NCBI GenBank assembly: GCA_937858165.1
Contig: CALLZA010000733.1
Span: 1-7,130, forward strand
Length of the DNA: 7,130 bases
Reading direction: 5' to 3'
Origin: an uncultured Ardenticatenia bacterium
GTDB lineage: Bacteria > Chloroflexota > Anaerolineae > Promineifilales > Promineifilaceae
The position numbers and the translations under genes are program-made. Each line of letters opens with the position of its first letter. Positions within the stretch are counted from its first letter, which is position 1. The notes below the pieces were generated by a model. The model ran no database searches and was not told the DNA's origin. It saw nothing but the letters and a program-made list of their open reading frames with translations. Below, one piece after another: positions 1 through 6,491 of this stretch.

Positions 1-122
1 TATCTCTCTTTTTCTTGTTTTGTTTCTCGCTAGTGCTTCTCATTTATTCTGGTGCATCATTGATGTTTGGTGCTTGTGCTGCTGTGCGTCGCACACTGTT
101 GTCATCGTGCTCTTTTTTTTTT
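1..122. other. Non-genomic read-past-adapter sequence (left end)
   Basis: This stretch lies outside the P5 adapter. It ends in a run of ten T (113-122) directly against the adapter's outer end, and the rest is T-rich, low-quality-looking sequence unlike the GC-rich insert. Reading past the end of a P5 adapter typically gives a homopolymer and then noise, and the right end shows the mirror image. An open frame starting at 67 runs through here and the adapter into the real gene, but the part before 193 is spurious. I see no gene or signal in it. Confidence 0.88.
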
Positions 123-192
123 AATGATACGGCGACCACCGAGATCTACACTAGATCGCTCGTCGGCAGCGTCAGATGTGTATAAGAGACAG
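123..192 (+). other. Illumina Nextera P5 adapter with i5 index (artefact)
   Basis: Three synthetic parts are recognisable in order. The P5 flow-cell sequence is at 123-151 (begins AATGATACGGCGACCACCGA), an 8-base i5 index TAGATCGC is at 152-159, and the Nextera read-1 sequence is at 160-192. The last 19 bases (174-192, AGATGTGTATAAGAGACAG) are the Tn5 mosaic end used in tagmentation. Translated on the plus strand, the adapter gives the well-known contaminant peptide SSAASDVYKRQ. Genomic sequence begins at 193. Confidence 0.99.
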
Positions 193-996
193 GCCCTGAG
201 CCTCATTCGCGAGCACGGCGACCGGGTGATGGAGGCCATCGGCCTGGGCCAGTTGAGCATCGAGACCCTGCGCTACGGCGACCCCGACCGCGCGCGTGTA
301 CTGCGCGAGCAAGCGCTGGCCCGGGTGCGCGAGCTGGGTCACCGCAGCAACGAGCCGTGGAATCTGTGGGAGTTGGGTGAGGTCTACCGGGTCATTGGGC
401 AACCGGACAAGGCCCGCCGCTACTACGACGAGGCGCGGCCGCTGTTCCGCGCCCAGGGCCACGGCTTTGGCGAATCATACTGCGAGCGCGGTCTGGGCGA
501 CCTGGCTCTGGCCGCCGGCGATTTCGCCACCGCCATTGGCCACTTCACGGCCGCGCGCGCGTTGGCCAGCGAGTACCCCGACCAGTTTTGGAGCCAACTC
601 TATGTGACTATCCAACTGGCGCGGACGCTCAACGGCTGCGGCCAGCCAGGCGAGGCGCTGGCAGTGTTACACGCTGCCCTGCCCGTGGCCACGGCCAGTG
701 TCGTCAAGGGGTTACATCCCGGGTTAATGACGGCCGTGGCGGAGTTGGCCCTGGCCGCCGGGCGGGCGGAGGCGGCGGCGACGCTCTGTGGCCTGGTGGC
801 CGCCCACCCGATGACCTGGAACGAGACGCGGGCCACCACGGCGCGGCTGGCGGCGCAGGCCCGGGCCACGCTGGGCGAAGCGGCGGCCGACGCGGCCGAG
901 GCGCGCGGCCGCACACTCGATGCTCCCACCCTCATCGCTCGCCTGGCCGCCCTGCCGCCCGACCTGGCCGCCTGGCTCGACGTGTTGGCCGAGTGA
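193..996 (+). CDS. TPR-repeat protein, C-terminal fragment (5'-truncated)
   Basis: This is the last 267 residues of a longer protein; the true start is off the contig, because the open frame upstream of 193 is adapter. The visible part is an all-helical array of degenerate tetratricopeptide repeats, roughly at fragment residues 14-48, 56-88, 96-128, 138-168 and 176-210. It has typical TPR spacing such as GQPDKARRYYDEA and GDFATAIGHFTAA, then an Ala-rich helical tail. TPR arrays bind proteins and have no catalytic role of their own. The tail (LGEAAADAAEARGRTL) resembles the end of large STAND/LuxR-type or AfsR-like ATPase regulators that carry C-terminal TPRs, common in Chloroflexota and Actinomycetota, so the missing N-terminus may hold an NTPase and a DNA-binding or BTAD domain. 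That assignment is inference; another TPR protein such as a cyclase or kinase fusion is possible. A CGCAAAGA-type repeat starts 10 bases after the stop. Confidence 0.8.
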   Translation, partial: ALSLIREHGDRVMEAIGLGQLSIETLRYGDPDRARVLREQALARVRELGHRSNEPWNLWELGEVYRVIGQPDKARRYYDEARPLFRAQGHGFGESYCERGLGDLALAAGDFATAIGHFTAARALASEYPDQFWSQLYVTIQLARTLNGCGQPGEALAVLHAALPVATASVVKGLHPGLMTAVAELALAAGRAEAAATLCGLVAAHPMTWNETRATTARLAAQARATLGEAAADAAEARGRTLDAPTLIARLAALPPDLAAWLDVLAE

Positions 997-1006
997 AGGC
1001 AAGAAC

Positions 1007-1043
1007 CTCACGCAAAGATCGCGGAGAACGCCAAGACCGCCAA
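1007..1043 (+). repeat. CGCMAAGA-family intergenic repeat, single arm
   Basis: The 93-base gap between the TPR gene and the next gene contains one arm of the repeat found in every other gap of this window. It starts CTCACGCAAAGATCGCGGAG and continues with AACGCCAAGACCGCCAA. It begins 10 bases after the TGA and runs in the same orientation relative to the upstream gene as the other copies. I see no matching inverted arm, so this copy is a half element without a strong hairpin. Its function is unknown. Confidence 0.7.
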
Positions 1044-1072
1044 TTGCTAACATCCTTCCGACAAGATATAAC
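1044..1072 (+). promoter_or_regulatory. Candidate sigma-70-type promoter for the peptidase-like gene
   Basis: TTGCTA (1044-1049) and TATAAC (1067-1072) are separated by 17 bases, the preferred spacing for a housekeeping promoter. They lie in the only AT-rich stretch before the start codon at 1090. A start near 1079 would leave a leader of only about 11 bases, which would barely keep the GAGG at 1079-1082 in the transcript. Both hexamers are imperfect and the match could be chance. Confidence 0.3.
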
Positions 1073-1089
1073 GGGGTCGAGGCTCCATA

Positions 1090-2265
1090 ATGCTCCGCCA
1101 ACTTACCCGCATTCTCCTGATCGCCCTTGCCATCCTGTTCGGCGTGGCGCTGCTGGCCGCGGCCGTCTCGGCTGTCGCTAACCGCCGCCTGCCCCGCGCC
1201 TCGGCCGATCCGGCGCGCCTGAGCGTGGCCGAGCGGGCGCGGCTGGCCGAGTACTTCCACCTGCGCGCCGAACTCGGCGAGCGCGTCTGGCCCGGCTTCG
1301 GCGACGCCAACATTCCCGTCGTCCTCTACAACGAGGCGATGGTCTTCCTCGTCGGCTTGGCCGACCCCGCGCCGGGCTGGCAGCCCATGCCCGACGGCAA
1401 CGTGGCCGGTGGGCCGTGGACACCGCTCGCTGAGTCTGTGGCCGGCCAGGCCGCCTACGGCCAGCCGCTCCCCGCCGGCGGCGCAACGCCGCAGTCGTTC
1501 ACCGTGCAGGTGGGCGATCGCTGGGCGGCCAGCCTGACGACCATGGAGTGGATGCGCGTGGGGCTGGCCGAGGAGATTCGGGCCGACCTGCCGCCGGCCG
1601 TTGCCGCCGTCTTTCCCTATGGCCTTTTCATCGACCAATTGGTTTCGGGCAGCGACCAGTTCATCTCTCTCCTCGCCCACGAGGCCTTTCACGCCTTCCA
1701 GGGCCAGGTCGCGCCGCAACGGCTGGCCGCGGCCGAAGCCACGTTGCGCCAGGAGGCGGGCTATCCGTGGGAGACCACAGCCGGAGCGTGGCAAGGGGAG
1801 TTGGCGGCCCTGGCCGCGGCCGTCGCTGCGCCGACCGACGCCGAGGCGGCCCGGCTGGCAGGCGAGTTCCTGGACATCCGGGCGCGGCGACGAGCCGAGA
1901 CGGGGCAGACCCCGGCGCAGATCGACTTCGAGCAGCAGCGCGAATGGCTCGAAGGGCTGGCGCGCTATGCGGAACTGGCTATCTGGCGCGAGGCGTCGAT
2001 TGACCCCGCTTACCAGCCGGTCGCGGCGCTGGGGGCCGATCCCGACTTCGCCAATTACACCGGCTACGAGGCGCGCTGGCGCCGCGAATTGGAACAGATG
2101 GGGCGCATGGCGGCCCAGCCGGACGAGGGCCGCTTCTACTACAGCGGCATGGCCATCGGCGTGCTGCTCGACCGGCTGCACCCTGGCTGGAAAGCGCGGG
2201 CGCTGGAGCCGGGCGTCACGCTCGAGGGGCTGCTGGGCGAGAGCCTGAGTCAACGCGCGCAGTGA
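1090..2265 (+). CDS. Membrane-anchored gluzincin-like metallopeptidase (putative)
   Basis: This complete 391-residue protein has a hydrophobic N-terminal segment (about residues 8-30, after the basic start MLRQLTR). It is either a signal anchor or a signal peptide cleavable after AVA30, so the body should lie outside the cytoplasm. The key motif is LLAHEAFHAFQ, with HEAFH at residues 197-201 matching the HExxH zinc-binding and catalytic motif. An EGLARYAE segment at 288-295 offers E288 as a third zinc ligand, as in gluzincins (HExxH followed by a distant Glu, often in an EGLA-Y context). The residues between are helical and charged. I do not recognise a named family, and substrate and activity are unknown. 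The ATG at 1090 is chosen because GAGG (1079-1082) lies 7 bases upstream and the hydrophobic segment follows at once. The gene is probably transcribed alone and converges on the GH3 gene at 2414. A 30-bp hairpin begins 31 bases past the stop. Confidence 0.72.
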   Translation: MLRQLTRILLIALAILFGVALLAAAVSAVANRRLPRASADPARLSVAERARLAEYFHLRAELGERVWPGFGDANIPVVLYNEAMVFLVGLADPAPGWQPMPDGNVAGGPWTPLAESVAGQAAYGQPLPAGGATPQSFTVQVGDRWAASLTTMEWMRVGLAEEIRADLPPAVAAVFPYGLFIDQLVSGSDQFISLLAHEAFHAFQGQVAPQRLAAAEATLRQEAGYPWETTAGAWQGELAALAAAVAAPTDAEAARLAGEFLDIRARRRAETGQTPAQIDFEQQREWLEGLARYAELAIWREASIDPAYQPVAALGADPDFANYTGYEARWRRELEQMGRMAAQPDEGRFYYSGMAIGVLLDRLHPGWKARALEPGVTLEGLLGESLSQRAQ

Positions 2266-2296
2266 TCGGCTCGGGCCAAGGCATCAAGAAGAGGGT

Positions 2297-2361
2297 CTCA
2301 CGCCAAGACGCAAAGAACGCCAAGCTCAGAAAGCTTGGCGTTCTTTGCGTCTTGGCGTGAG
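2297..2361 (+). terminator. Perfect 30-bp hairpin between convergent genes
   Basis: Arms 2297-2326 and 2332-2361 are exact reverse complements over 30 bases with a 5-base loop (CAGAA). The left arm begins CTCACGCCAAGACGCAAAGA. On the plus strand the stem is followed by a T-rich run (CTTTTCTTCTCC, 2362-2373), as expected for a factor-independent terminator of the gene ending at 2265. On the minus strand the stem is followed by a weaker pyrimidine run, so it may stop transcription from both sides. The stem is much longer than a usual terminator and is built from the same CGCCAAGA/CGCAAAGA words as the other intergenic repeats, so it may be a repeat element used as a terminator. Confidence 0.65.
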
Positions 2362-2374
2362 CTTTTCTTCTCCT

Positions 2375-2410
2375 CTTTGCGCCTTAGCCTCTTCGCGCCT
2401 TGGCGTGAGC
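2375..2410 (-). repeat. 36-base repeat arm 3 bases after the downstream GH3 stop
   Basis: This is a further copy of the intergenic repeat, read on the minus strand as GCTCACGCCAAGGCGCGAAG and onward. By eye it matches the block at 4381-4416 at 30 of 36 positions without gaps. Both blocks begin exactly 3 bases after the TAA of their GH3 gene. It lies beside, but is not part of, the perfect hairpin at 2297-2361. Confidence 0.75.
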
Positions 2411-2413
2411 GTT

Positions 2414-4261
2414 TTACTCCGTCAGCCCAAACCCACCCGGGAAGAGCGGCCCGGCCGGGTCGGCCAGCAGGGTATCGAGCGGCAGTTGGGCCATCGAGCG
2501 CGGCCAGTGGGTGGGCAGGCGGCCGGTGAACGGATGATGACCGAAGACCACGTCGCCCACGCCCGCGCCTTCGCTGCCCGGCCACCAGACGGCCAGCCAG
2601 GCGTCGGCCAGGGGCAGCGCGTCGGTGATGATCAGCGGCCGTCCGGTGACCAGCAGCACGGCCACCTGCCGGCTGCGCGCTTTCACACGTTCGATGAGGG
2701 CCACGTCGTCGGCCGACAGGCAGAGGTCGGCCCGGTCGCCCAACCCCTCGGCATAGGGCGGCTCGTGGAGCACGACCAGGCCCAGATCGGCCGTCAGCGG
2801 CGCGCCGGCGGCGTCGGTCACGTGGTCGAAGCGTCCGAAGCGGTTGAACTCGATGTGCGAGCCGGGCGGGGCGGTCTGTTGCAGCCCTTCGAGGATCGTC
2901 GTGCCTTCGGTGGCCGCGCGCCCGCTGACGCCCTGCCACTTGATCGTCCAGCCGCCGCACTGCAGGCCGATGTCGTCGCCCGCCTCGCCGGCCAGCAGCA
3001 CCAGCCCCGGCGCGCGCCGCGGCAGCGCCCCACCTTTGTTGCGCAGCAGGACAACGGAGCGCCGCACCGCCTCGCGGGCCAGGGCGCGGTGGTCGGGGCA
3101 ACCGACGCGGGCCAGCAGCGCCGGGTCGGTGTGGGGCCGCTCGAACAGCCCCAGGGCGAACTTGACGCGCAGAATGCGGGCCACAGCGTCGTCGATGCGG
3201 CTCTGGGCCACGTCGCCGCGTTCGACGGCCGCGGTCAGCGTGGCAATGAAGCGCGGGTAGTCGTAGGGCACCATGACCATGTCGATCCCGGCGTTGACGG
3301 CCCGGGCCACGGCCACGCCAAAGTCGGGGTCGATCTGATCGACCGCCATCCAGTCGGAGACGACGAAGCCGCGGAAGCCCAACTCATCCTTCAGCACCTC
3401 GGTCAGCAGGTGGTGGTGGGCGTGCATCTTGACCCCCTGCCAACTGCTGAAGGAGGCCATGACACACAGCGCCCCGGCCTCCAGCGCGGCGACGTAGGGC
3501 GGCAGGTATTTGCCGCGCAGGGCGGCCTCGTCCTCGCGCACGTCCCCCTGGTCGATGCTGAACTTGACGTCCAGCATCTCCATGCGCGACGTGCCCCATA
3601 GCGTGGCCCCGTCGCCGATGTAGTGCTTGGGGGTGGCCAGGACGGCTGTGGGGGCGGAGAGACCGCCGACGGCCGACCGCTGACCGCTGCCTTCTGTCTG
3701 TCGGCCGTCGGCGGTCGGCGGTCGGCCGTCATCCTCTTGCAGTCCGCGCACATACGCCGCGCCCAACTCCGACACCAGCGCCGTCTCATCGCCGAACGCC
3801 TCGAACGCCCGCCCCCAGCGCACGTCCTGGACGACGGCCACCATCGGCGCGAAGTCCCAGCGCACGCCGGTGGCGGCGCACTCGACGGCCGTGGCCCGGG
3901 CCACGCGGCGCGCCAGGTCGGCGTCGCCGGCCGCGCCCAGGCTGACCAGGTGGGGGAAGATGGTTGCGCCGCGGACGTTGTTATGGCCGTGGACAGCATC
4001 GACGCCATAGAGCAGCGGGATGCCCAGGCGCGACGACAGGGCCTCATCCTGGAAGGCGCGCACCATATCGGCCCAGGCGGCGGGGGTGTTGGGCGTGGGG
4101 TTGCCGCCGCCGCCGCTCAGGACGCTGCCCAGCGCCAGCGCGGCCACGTCGCCGGGGCGGACGCTGTTTTTCTCCGGCTGGGTCATCTGGCCGATCTTCT
4201 CGGCCAGGGTCATCTTGGCCAGCAGGTCTTTTACTTTTGTCTCAATGTCTTGTTGGTTCAT
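2414..4261 (-). CDS. Glycoside hydrolase family 3 beta-glucosidase / beta-glucan exohydrolase, no signal peptide
   Basis: This complete 615-residue enzyme should remove glucose from the non-reducing ends of beta-glucans or cello-oligosaccharides with retention. It has the two-domain plan of barley ExoI and bacterial ExoP: an N-terminal TIM-like barrel (about 10-370), then an alpha/beta sandwich (about 390-605), with no C-terminal FnIII domain. Visible active-site residues are D88 (GVDAVHG), R148 (DVRWGR), K212-H213 (KHYIGDG), the nucleophile D303 (GFVVSDW), and the acid/base E505 (EPPYAE). W304 and W442 (WTIKWQG) match the ExoI tryptophan clamp W286/W434. No signal peptide is present, and an in-frame TAA 15 bases upstream (4277-4279) rules out a longer start. 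AAGGA (4266-4270) lies 4 bases before the ATG. It is therefore probably cytoplasmic and would act on imported oligosaccharides. Residues about 178-200 carry a repeat-derived extension missing from the upstream paralogue. It lies 158 bases downstream of that paralogue on the same strand. Confidence 0.93.
   Translation of the reverse strand: MNQQDIETKVKDLLAKMTLAEKIGQMTQPEKNSVRPGDVAALALGSVLSGGGGNPTPNTPAAWADMVRAFQDEALSSRLGIPLLYGVDAVHGHNNVRGATIFPHLVSLGAAGDADLARRVARATAVECAATGVRWDFAPMVAVVQDVRWGRAFEAFGDETALVSELGAAYVRGLQEDDGRPPTADGRQTEGSGQRSAVGGLSAPTAVLATPKHYIGDGATLWGTSRMEMLDVKFSIDQGDVREDEAALRGKYLPPYVAALEAGALCVMASFSSWQGVKMHAHHHLLTEVLKDELGFRGFVVSDWMAVDQIDPDFGVAVARAVNAGIDMVMVPYDYPRFIATLTAAVERGDVAQSRIDDAVARILRVKFALGLFERPHTDPALLARVGCPDHRALAREAVRRSVVLLRNKGGALPRRAPGLVLLAGEAGDDIGLQCGGWTIKWQGVSGRAATEGTTILEGLQQTAPPGSHIEFNRFGRFDHVTDAAGAPLTADLGLVVLHEPPYAEGLGDRADLCLSADDVALIERVKARSRQVAVLLVTGRPLIITDALPLADAWLAVWWPGSEGAGVGDVVFGHHPFTGRLPTHWPRSMAQLPLDTLLADPAGPLFPGGFGLTE
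3661..3730. repeat. GC-rich inverted and direct repeat inside the GH3 gene
   Basis: A 17-base arm (3661-3677, GACCGCCGACGGCCGAC) is exactly reverse-complemented at 3700-3716 across a 22-base spacer. GTCGGCCGTC also occurs directly repeated at 3700-3709 and 3721-3730. The region encodes a Gly/Arg/Thr-rich, low-complexity stretch (GRPPTADGRQTEGSGQRSAV) between the conserved GLQ and LATPKH segments. The paralogue at 4420-6465 is 13 residues shorter here and lacks the repeat. The sequence differs from the CGCCAAGA family in the gaps. It looks like a small repeat element or slippage expansion kept because it preserves the frame. Confidence 0.75.
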
Positions 4262-4280
4262 AGGTTCCTTACTTGTTTAA

Positions 4281-4416
4281 AAGAGCTCACGCAAAGGCGC
4301 GAAGGGGCCAAGACGCAAAGAAGAGCTCACGCAAAGACCCCAAGAACGCAAAGCTTAAGAACCCTTCTTTGCTTGGTGTACTTTGCGCCTTGGCCCCTTC
4401 GCGTCTTTGTCTGAGC
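4281..4416. repeat. Long interrupted palindrome between the GH3 paralogues, with direct repeat
   Basis: The 158-base gap is almost filled by a hairpin-forming element. Outer arms 4285-4320 and 4381-4416 are reverse complements at 32 of 36 positions and share an uninterrupted central core (CGCGAAGGGGCCAAG). The 60-base middle contains a second copy of AAGAGCTCACGCAAAG (4281-4296 and 4321-4336, exactly 40 bases apart) and a weak inner hairpin around CTTAAG. The right arm starts 3 bases after the TAA of the upstream GH3 gene on the minus strand. The structure could attenuate or terminate transcription between the two genes, or protect transcript ends; no clear U-run follows it. Confidence 0.75.
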
Positions 4417-4419
4417 CTC

Positions 4420-6465
4420 TTACTCTGTTGTCAATCCAAACCCGCGCGGGAAGAGCGGCCCAGCGGGGTCGGCCAGGAGAGCGGGCAAGGGCAATTGGTC
4501 GACCGAGCGCGGCCAACTGACGGGCAGCGTGCCGCTGAAGGGGTAGTCGCCGAAGAGCACGTCGGCCACGCCGGCGCCCTCGCTGCCCGGCAGCCAGGCG
4601 GCCACCCAGGCGTCGGCCAGGGGCAGGGTGTCGGTGATGATGAGCGGCCGCCCACTGAGCAGGACGACGACGGTGCGCTGGCTGCGGGCGCTGACGCGCT
4701 CGATGAGGGCCACGTCGCCGGCCGACAGGGCCAGGTCGGCGCTATCGCCCACGCCCTCGGCATAGGGCTTCTCGGCCAGGACGACGATGCCGACCGGGGC
4801 GATGGCGTCGCCGTCGAACTCGCCGTCGCGCTCGTACTCGACGGTGACCCCTTCGCCGGCTACGGCGCGGATGCCGTCGAGGAGGGTCGTCGCCCCAGTG
4901 ATATCCTTGCCGGGCACGCCTTGCCAGTCGATGGTCCAACCGCCGGCCTGCGTGCCGGCGTCGTCGGCGGCGGCCCCGGCAACGAAGAGCAAGGGCGTCG
5001 CCACGCGGTCGATGGGCAGGGCGGCGTTATCGTTTTGCAGCAGCACCAGCGAACGGCGCACGGCCTCGCGGGCCACGGCGCGGTGGTCGGCCGCGCCGAC
5101 GAGAGTGATATCGGGCGGGGGCAGCGGGGCGTCGAACAGGCCCATCTCGAACTTGACCCGGAGAATCCGGGCCACGGCATCGTCGATGCGCGCCTGGGTC
5201 ACGTCGCCGCGGGCCACGGCCGAGGTCAGGGTGTTGATGAACTGCTCGTAGTTCTGGGGCACCATGTTCATGTCCACCCCGGCGTTGATGCAACGGACGA
5301 TGGCCTCGGCGTAGTCGCCGGTGATCTGGTCGCAGCCGCCCCAGTCGGAGACGACGAAGCCGCGAAAGTTCATCTCGTCCTTCAGCAAGCCGGTCAGCAG
5401 GTCGGCGCGGCCGTGGACCTTCTCCCCCTGCCAACTGTTGAACGAGGCCATGACGCTCAGCGCGCCGGACTCGATGGCCGCGGCATAAGGCGGCACGAGC
5501 AGTTGGCGCACGGCCGGCAGGTCGAGTTGCATGTCCCCCTGGTCGAGCAAGTACCGGGTGCTCATGATGTTCTGCGTCGAGCTGCCGAAGACGGTCGCAC
5601 CGTCGCCGATGAAGTGCTTGGGCGTGGCCAGCACCGTTGTCGGATCGAGCAGGCCGTGGTCGGTGGCGCGGGGGGCGTCGTCGGGGTCTTGCAGCCCGCG
5701 AATATAGGCCGCGCCCAACTCGGCCACGGTGGCCGTGTCCTCGCCGAAGCTCTCATAGGTGCGGCCCCAGCGCACGTCCTGGACGACGGCCAGCACCGGG
5801 GCAAAGTTCCAGCGCACGCCGAGGGCGGCCGACTCGACGGCCGTGATGCGCGCCGTCCAGCGCACGAGGTCGGCGTCGCCGGTGGCGGCCAAAGCGATGG
5901 GCTGCGGGAAGATCGTCGCGCCGTCGACGGCCGCCGCGCCGTGGATGGCGTCGTAGCCGTAGAGCAGCGGGATGCCCAGCCGGGAGTCGCGGGCCGCGGC
6001 GTCGAATGCGCCAACCATCTCGGCCCAGGCGGCGGGGGTGTTGGGGCGCGGGTAGCCACCGCCGCCGCTGAGGACGCTGCCGATGCCCAATTCGGCCACG
6101 GTCGCCGGGGTGATGCTGTTCTTCTCGACCTGGGCCATCTGGCCGATCTTCTCGGCCAGCGTCATGCGGCCGAGCAGGTCATCAACCCGTGCCGCCACGT
6201 CGGCCGACGGATCGAGGTATACCGGCATCCCCTCTGGCAGAGGGGTAGGCAGGGCGTCTTCCATCCCCTCGCCCTCCGCAATAGGGTCGGCGGCAATCAC
6301 CGTGGCCTCCATCTCCGCTGCCGGGTCCTGCGCGTCGGCCGTCACCATCGCCGATGCCCCCTCTTCCAGAATGTCGCCCAGTCCGTCGGCCATCTCCTGG
6401 CCTGACATGCAACCGGCCAGGGCCAGCAACAGTATGGTGACGATGAATAGTCTTATTGGTTTCAT
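4420..6465 (-). CDS. Glycoside hydrolase family 3 beta-glucan exohydrolase, exported lipoprotein
   Basis: This complete 681-residue paralogue of the downstream GH3 enzyme begins with a lipoprotein signal. A basic MKPIR and a hydrophobic core lead to the lipobox LAGC with C19 as the lipidated residue. An acidic, Ala-rich tether (about 20-88) follows, then the barrel (about 90-440) and the alpha/beta sandwich (about 460-675). Active-site residues are D172 (YDAIHG), R232 (DVRWGR), K283-H284 (KHFIGDG), the nucleophile D374 (GFVVSDW) and the acid/base E570 (EKPYAE). W375 and W514 (WTIDWQG) keep the ExoI-type glucose clamp. It should sit on the outer face of the membrane and release glucose from beta-glucan or cello-oligosaccharide ends. 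The ATG at 6463-6465 is supported by the signal peptide directly after it and by GAGG at 6471-6474, 5 bases upstream. It is the first of the two same-strand GH3 genes; a long palindrome on each side suggests they are not tightly co-transcribed. The exact substrate linkage cannot be read from the sequence. Confidence 0.94.
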   Translation of the reverse strand: MKPIRLFIVTILLLALAGCMSGQEMADGLGDILEEGASAMVTADAQDPAAEMEATVIAADPIAEGEGMEDALPTPLPEGMPVYLDPSADVAARVDDLLGRMTLAEKIGQMAQVEKNSITPATVAELGIGSVLSGGGGYPRPNTPAAWAEMVGAFDAAARDSRLGIPLLYGYDAIHGAAAVDGATIFPQPIALAATGDADLVRWTARITAVESAALGVRWNFAPVLAVVQDVRWGRTYESFGEDTATVAELGAAYIRGLQDPDDAPRATDHGLLDPTTVLATPKHFIGDGATVFGSSTQNIMSTRYLLDQGDMQLDLPAVRQLLVPPYAAAIESGALSVMASFNSWQGEKVHGRADLLTGLLKDEMNFRGFVVSDWGGCDQITGDYAEAIVRCINAGVDMNMVPQNYEQFINTLTSAVARGDVTQARIDDAVARILRVKFEMGLFDAPLPPPDITLVGAADHRAVAREAVRRSLVLLQNDNAALPIDRVATPLLFVAGAAADDAGTQAGGWTIDWQGVPGKDITGATTLLDGIRAVAGEGVTVEYERDGEFDGDAIAPVGIVVLAEKPYAEGVGDSADLALSAGDVALIERVSARSQRTVVVLLSGRPLIITDTLPLADAWVAAWLPGSEGAGVADVLFGDYPFSGTLPVSWPRSVDQLPLPALLADPAGPLFPRGFGLTTE

Positions 6466-6491
6466 AGTAACCTCAACAGAAGAGGATTGAT

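Noticed and set aside
67..192. N-terminal extension of the TPR protein
   Set aside because: The 42 codons before 193 are noise, poly-T and adapter, giving the known contaminant peptide SSAASDVYKRQ.
724..2253. 509-codon minus-strand open frame opposite the TPR and peptidase-like genes
   Set aside because: It spans a gene boundary and an intergenic gap on the other strand, has Arg/Gly-rich low complexity, and the plus strand carries recognisable TPR and HExxH sequence.
2281..2412. CRISPR array from the recurring CGCCAAGA words
   Set aside because: The copies are inverted and unevenly spaced, with no equal-length unique spacers and no cas genes.
2345..3601. 418-codon plus-strand open frame opposite the cytoplasmic GH3 gene
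   Set aside because: It starts in the repeat hairpin and mirrors GH3 codons; the product shows no recognisable domain.
6229..6245. CCCCTCT-GGC-AGAGGGG hairpin
   Set aside because: It is a 7-bp palindrome inside the tether-coding part of the lipoprotein GH3 gene, small enough to arise by chance in GC-rich coding DNA.
4273..6405. 710-codon plus-strand open frame opposite the lipoprotein GH3 gene
   Set aside because: It is a shadow of high-GC codon usage. Its product is His/Gly/Val-rich low complexity with no domain, and the opposite strand holds a full GH3 enzyme.
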